From DRVV01 sp964487415 (GTDB taxonomy: Archaea; Thermoproteota; Bathyarchaeia; Bathyarchaeales; Bathycorpusculaceae), in assembly GCA_964487415.1 (NCBI GenBank), contig CAZAPQ010000079.1:1-7274 (forward strand): a DNA stretch of 7,274 nucleotides, given 5' to 3'. The notes under the pieces are model-generated. The model was not told where the DNA came from. It searched no databases and saw nothing but the letters and a program-made list of their open reading frames with translations. The position numbers and the translations under genes are program-made. Below, piece by piece: positions 5,593-7,274 of the stretch. Each line of letters opens with the position of its first letter. The first letter of the stretch is position 1.

Positions 5593-7274
5593 TGTCCCAG
5601 ACGGTAAGCACCCAAACTCAGGGTAGGCCCGAAGATCTTCGAATTGGAGTTTTCATATGCCACTGCGGCCTAAACATAGCAGGTGTAATCGACATAAAAG
5701 AGCTTGTAGAATATGCGAAAACACTTCCAGACGTTGTTTATGTTAAGGAGAACCGCTATACATGCTCTGATCCGGGCCAAGAAGAAATTAGGAAAGCCAT
5801 AAAAGAGCATAAGCTTAACCGTGTTGTGGTGGCTGCATGCTCGCCCAGAATGCATGAAGTTACTTTTCGTCGAACAGTTTCAGACGCTGGACTGAATCCA
5901 TACCTTTTCGAGATGGCGAACATCCGCGAATTTTCATCATGGTGTCATCCAAGCACCCCAAAAGAGGCTACAGAGAAGGCCAAGGACCTTATAAGGATGG
6001 CTGTGGCGAAGGCTAGACTGCTAATGCCACTTCAAACGATAGAAGTGCCTGTGACCAACAAGGCATTGGTCGTAGGCGGCGGCATAGCTGGGATGAACGC
6101 TGCATTAGACCTGGCGGAAATGGGCTTTAAAGTCTACCTTCTTGAGAAGGGTGAGAGTATAGGTGGTCACATGGCTCAGCTGGACAAGACTTTCCCAACG
6201 TTGGACTGTTCCATATGCATTGAAGGACCAAAAATGGTTGATGTGGGCCGTCACCCAAATATTGAAATAATCTCCTATGCTGATCTGCTGAGTGTTAGCG
6301 GTTACATAGGAAACTTTAGGGTGAAGATACGCAAAAATCCGCGTTATGTTATCGAGGATAACTGCACTGGCTGTGGGGAATGCAAGGATGTATGTCCAAT
6401 AGAGTATCCCAACGAATGGGACATGGGTTTAGGCGTCAGGAAAGCCATCTCAGTGCCCTTTGACCAAGCTGTTCCACTGGTGTACAGGATAAACCGAGAC
6501 TATTGTATCGAATGTTACAAATGTGTGGATGCTTGTAGAGAGAGACAGGCTATAGATTTTGACCAGAAACCTGAAGAGATTGAACTTGAAGTTGGCGCCA
6601 TAATCGTTGCTACTGGCTATGATATTTATCTGCCCTATGACAACCAGCTTTATGGCTATGGTAAATATGCAAACGTGCTAACATCACTTGAGTTTGAAAG
6701 GCTAATATTGGCTGCCGGACCTACAGGTGGAAAAGTTGTAAGGGCATCTGATGGGCAGAAACCTCACAGCGTAGCCTTCATTCAATGTGTAGGATCAAGG
6801 GACGTTAACAAATATCCCTATTGTTCCAATTTCTGTTGCATGTACACTCTCAAGCATGTTGTTCAGCTTAAGGAGAAATACAGGGAGGACATTGAAGTTT
6901 ACGTTTTCTACATGGACATGAGGACAAACTTCAAGGGATTTGAAGAATTCTACCAGAGGGCAAGGGAGCTTGGAGTAAACTTCATCCGCGGTAGGGTAAG
7001 CCGCATTGTGGAGGTCCCAGAAACCAAGAACCTGATAATCCACGCGGAAGACGCTAACCTTGGCATGCCAATAGAAATAGAGGCTGAAATGGTTGTTCTA
7101 GCAACAGCAGCAATACCTAAGAAGGGCTCAGAAGAGATTTCCAGAATTCTAAACCTTACAAGGGGCGCTGACGGCTTCTTTATGGAAAGTCATCCTAAGC
7201 TTAAACCCTTAGACTCTCCCACGGATGGAATATTCTTGGCTGGTGCCTGCCAGGGGCCAAAGGATATTCCCTAC
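5592..7274 (+). CDS. hdrA: HdrA, FAD/iron-sulfur subunit of heterodisulfide-reductase-type complex, 3' end cut by window
   Basis: The flavin-based bifurcating subunit of Hdr complexes, passing electrons between ferredoxin and HdrBC or partner proteins. The frame stays open for 561 codons to the window end; full HdrA is about 650 residues, so the C-terminal ferredoxin domain is missing here. Visible parts: an N-terminal cluster domain (C23, C25, C58, C83); the FAD-binding GGGIAGMNAALDLAEMG (162-178) with LLEKGESIGGHM (183-194); LDCSICIEGPKM (204-215); an inserted ferredoxin domain with C258/261/264/268 and C305/308/311/315; VGAIIVATGYD (334-344); IQCVGSRD and YCSNFCCMYT (C399, C411, C415, C416); and a second FAD-contact region ending in GIFLAGACQGPKDIP. 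The ATG follows a strong ribosome site and overlaps the polyferredoxin stop. Odd points: Ser115 where a Cys is usual, with Cys118 nearby, and IEGPKM in place of the common ILTPKM. Confidence 0.95.
   Translation, partial: MSQTVSTQTQGRPEDLRIGVFICHCGLNIAGVIDIKELVEYAKTLPDVVYVKENRYTCSDPGQEEIRKAIKEHKLNRVVVAACSPRMHEVTFRRTVSDAGLNPYLFEMANIREFSSWCHPSTPKEATEKAKDLIRMAVAKARLLMPLQTIEVPVTNKALVVGGGIAGMNAALDLAEMGFKVYLLEKGESIGGHMAQLDKTFPTLDCSICIEGPKMVDVGRHPNIEIISYADLLSVSGYIGNFRVKIRKNPRYVIEDNCTGCGECKDVCPIEYPNEWDMGLGVRKAISVPFDQAVPLVYRINRDYCIECYKCVDACRERQAIDFDQKPEEIELEVGAIIVATGYDIYLPYDNQLYGYGKYANVLTSLEFERLILAAGPTGGKVVRASDGQKPHSVAFIQCVGSRDVNKYPYCSNFCCMYTLKHVVQLKEKYREDIEVYVFYMDMRTNFKGFEEFYQRARELGVNFIRGRVSRIVEVPETKNLIIHAEDANLGMPIEIEAEMVVLATAAIPKKGSEEISRILNLTRGADGFFMESHPKLKPLDSPTDGIFLAGACQGPKDIPY

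Noticed and set aside
5670..7043. Minus-strand frames at 5670-5855 and 6795-7043
   Set aside because: Both are antisense to hdrA, whose conserved frame runs unbroken from 5592 to the window end.

Overview
The window reads as a compact stretch of an archaeal chromosome. The evidence is a NucS-type mismatch/flap endonuclease, a UPF0282 (COG2248-type) metallo-beta-lactamase protein, an HdrA electron-transfer flavoprotein, archaeal TATA-like boxes, short intergenic gaps and GAGG(TGAT) ribosome binding sites. The gene mix (HdrA plus polyferredoxin, DUF1614, NucS) would suit an anaerobic, uncultured lineage of the Bathyarchaeia kind. That placement is an inference from general resemblance; the window holds no rRNA or marker gene that settles it.

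Layout. (1) 1-865, plus strand: the C-terminal two thirds of a cation/proton antiporter, cut by the window start. (2) 902-1435, minus strand: a family I inorganic pyrophosphatase, convergent with the antiporter. (3) 1436-1552: a 117-bp divergent promoter region with three AATTGY half-sites around a TATA-like box. (4) 1553-2242, plus strand: a DUF1614 membrane protein with a probable TTG start. (5) 2247-3943, minus strand: a two-gene operon, nucS then a UPF0282 hydrolase, joined by an ATGA overlap. (6) 4001-4564, plus strand: a small class I SAM-dependent methyltransferase, divergent from nucS. (7) 4654-7274, plus strand: a six-cluster polyferredoxin joined by a TAATG overlap to hdrA, which runs off the right end.

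How the genes fit together. The clearest functional unit is polyferredoxin-HdrA. HdrA is the FAD/iron-sulfur core of heterodisulfide-reductase-type electron-bifurcating complexes, and the coupled polyferredoxin is a good candidate for its low-potential electron wire. HdrB, HdrC and any MvhD or hydrogenase genes would lie beyond the right edge. The nucS-UPF0282 pair suggests, but does not prove, a link between the unassigned hydrolase and DNA repair. The antiporter, pyrophosphatase and DUF1614 genes look like general housekeeping or membrane functions.

No gene-free stretch exceeds 117 bp. I found no tRNA, rRNA, CRISPR array, insertion sequence or frameshifted gene. The most useful leads are departures from the remembered HdrA consensus (a displaced N-terminal cysteine and an altered FAD-domain cysteine motif), the paired CX3C cluster motifs of the polyferredoxin, a PCNA-binding-like tail on NucS, and the possible operator at 1487-1516.
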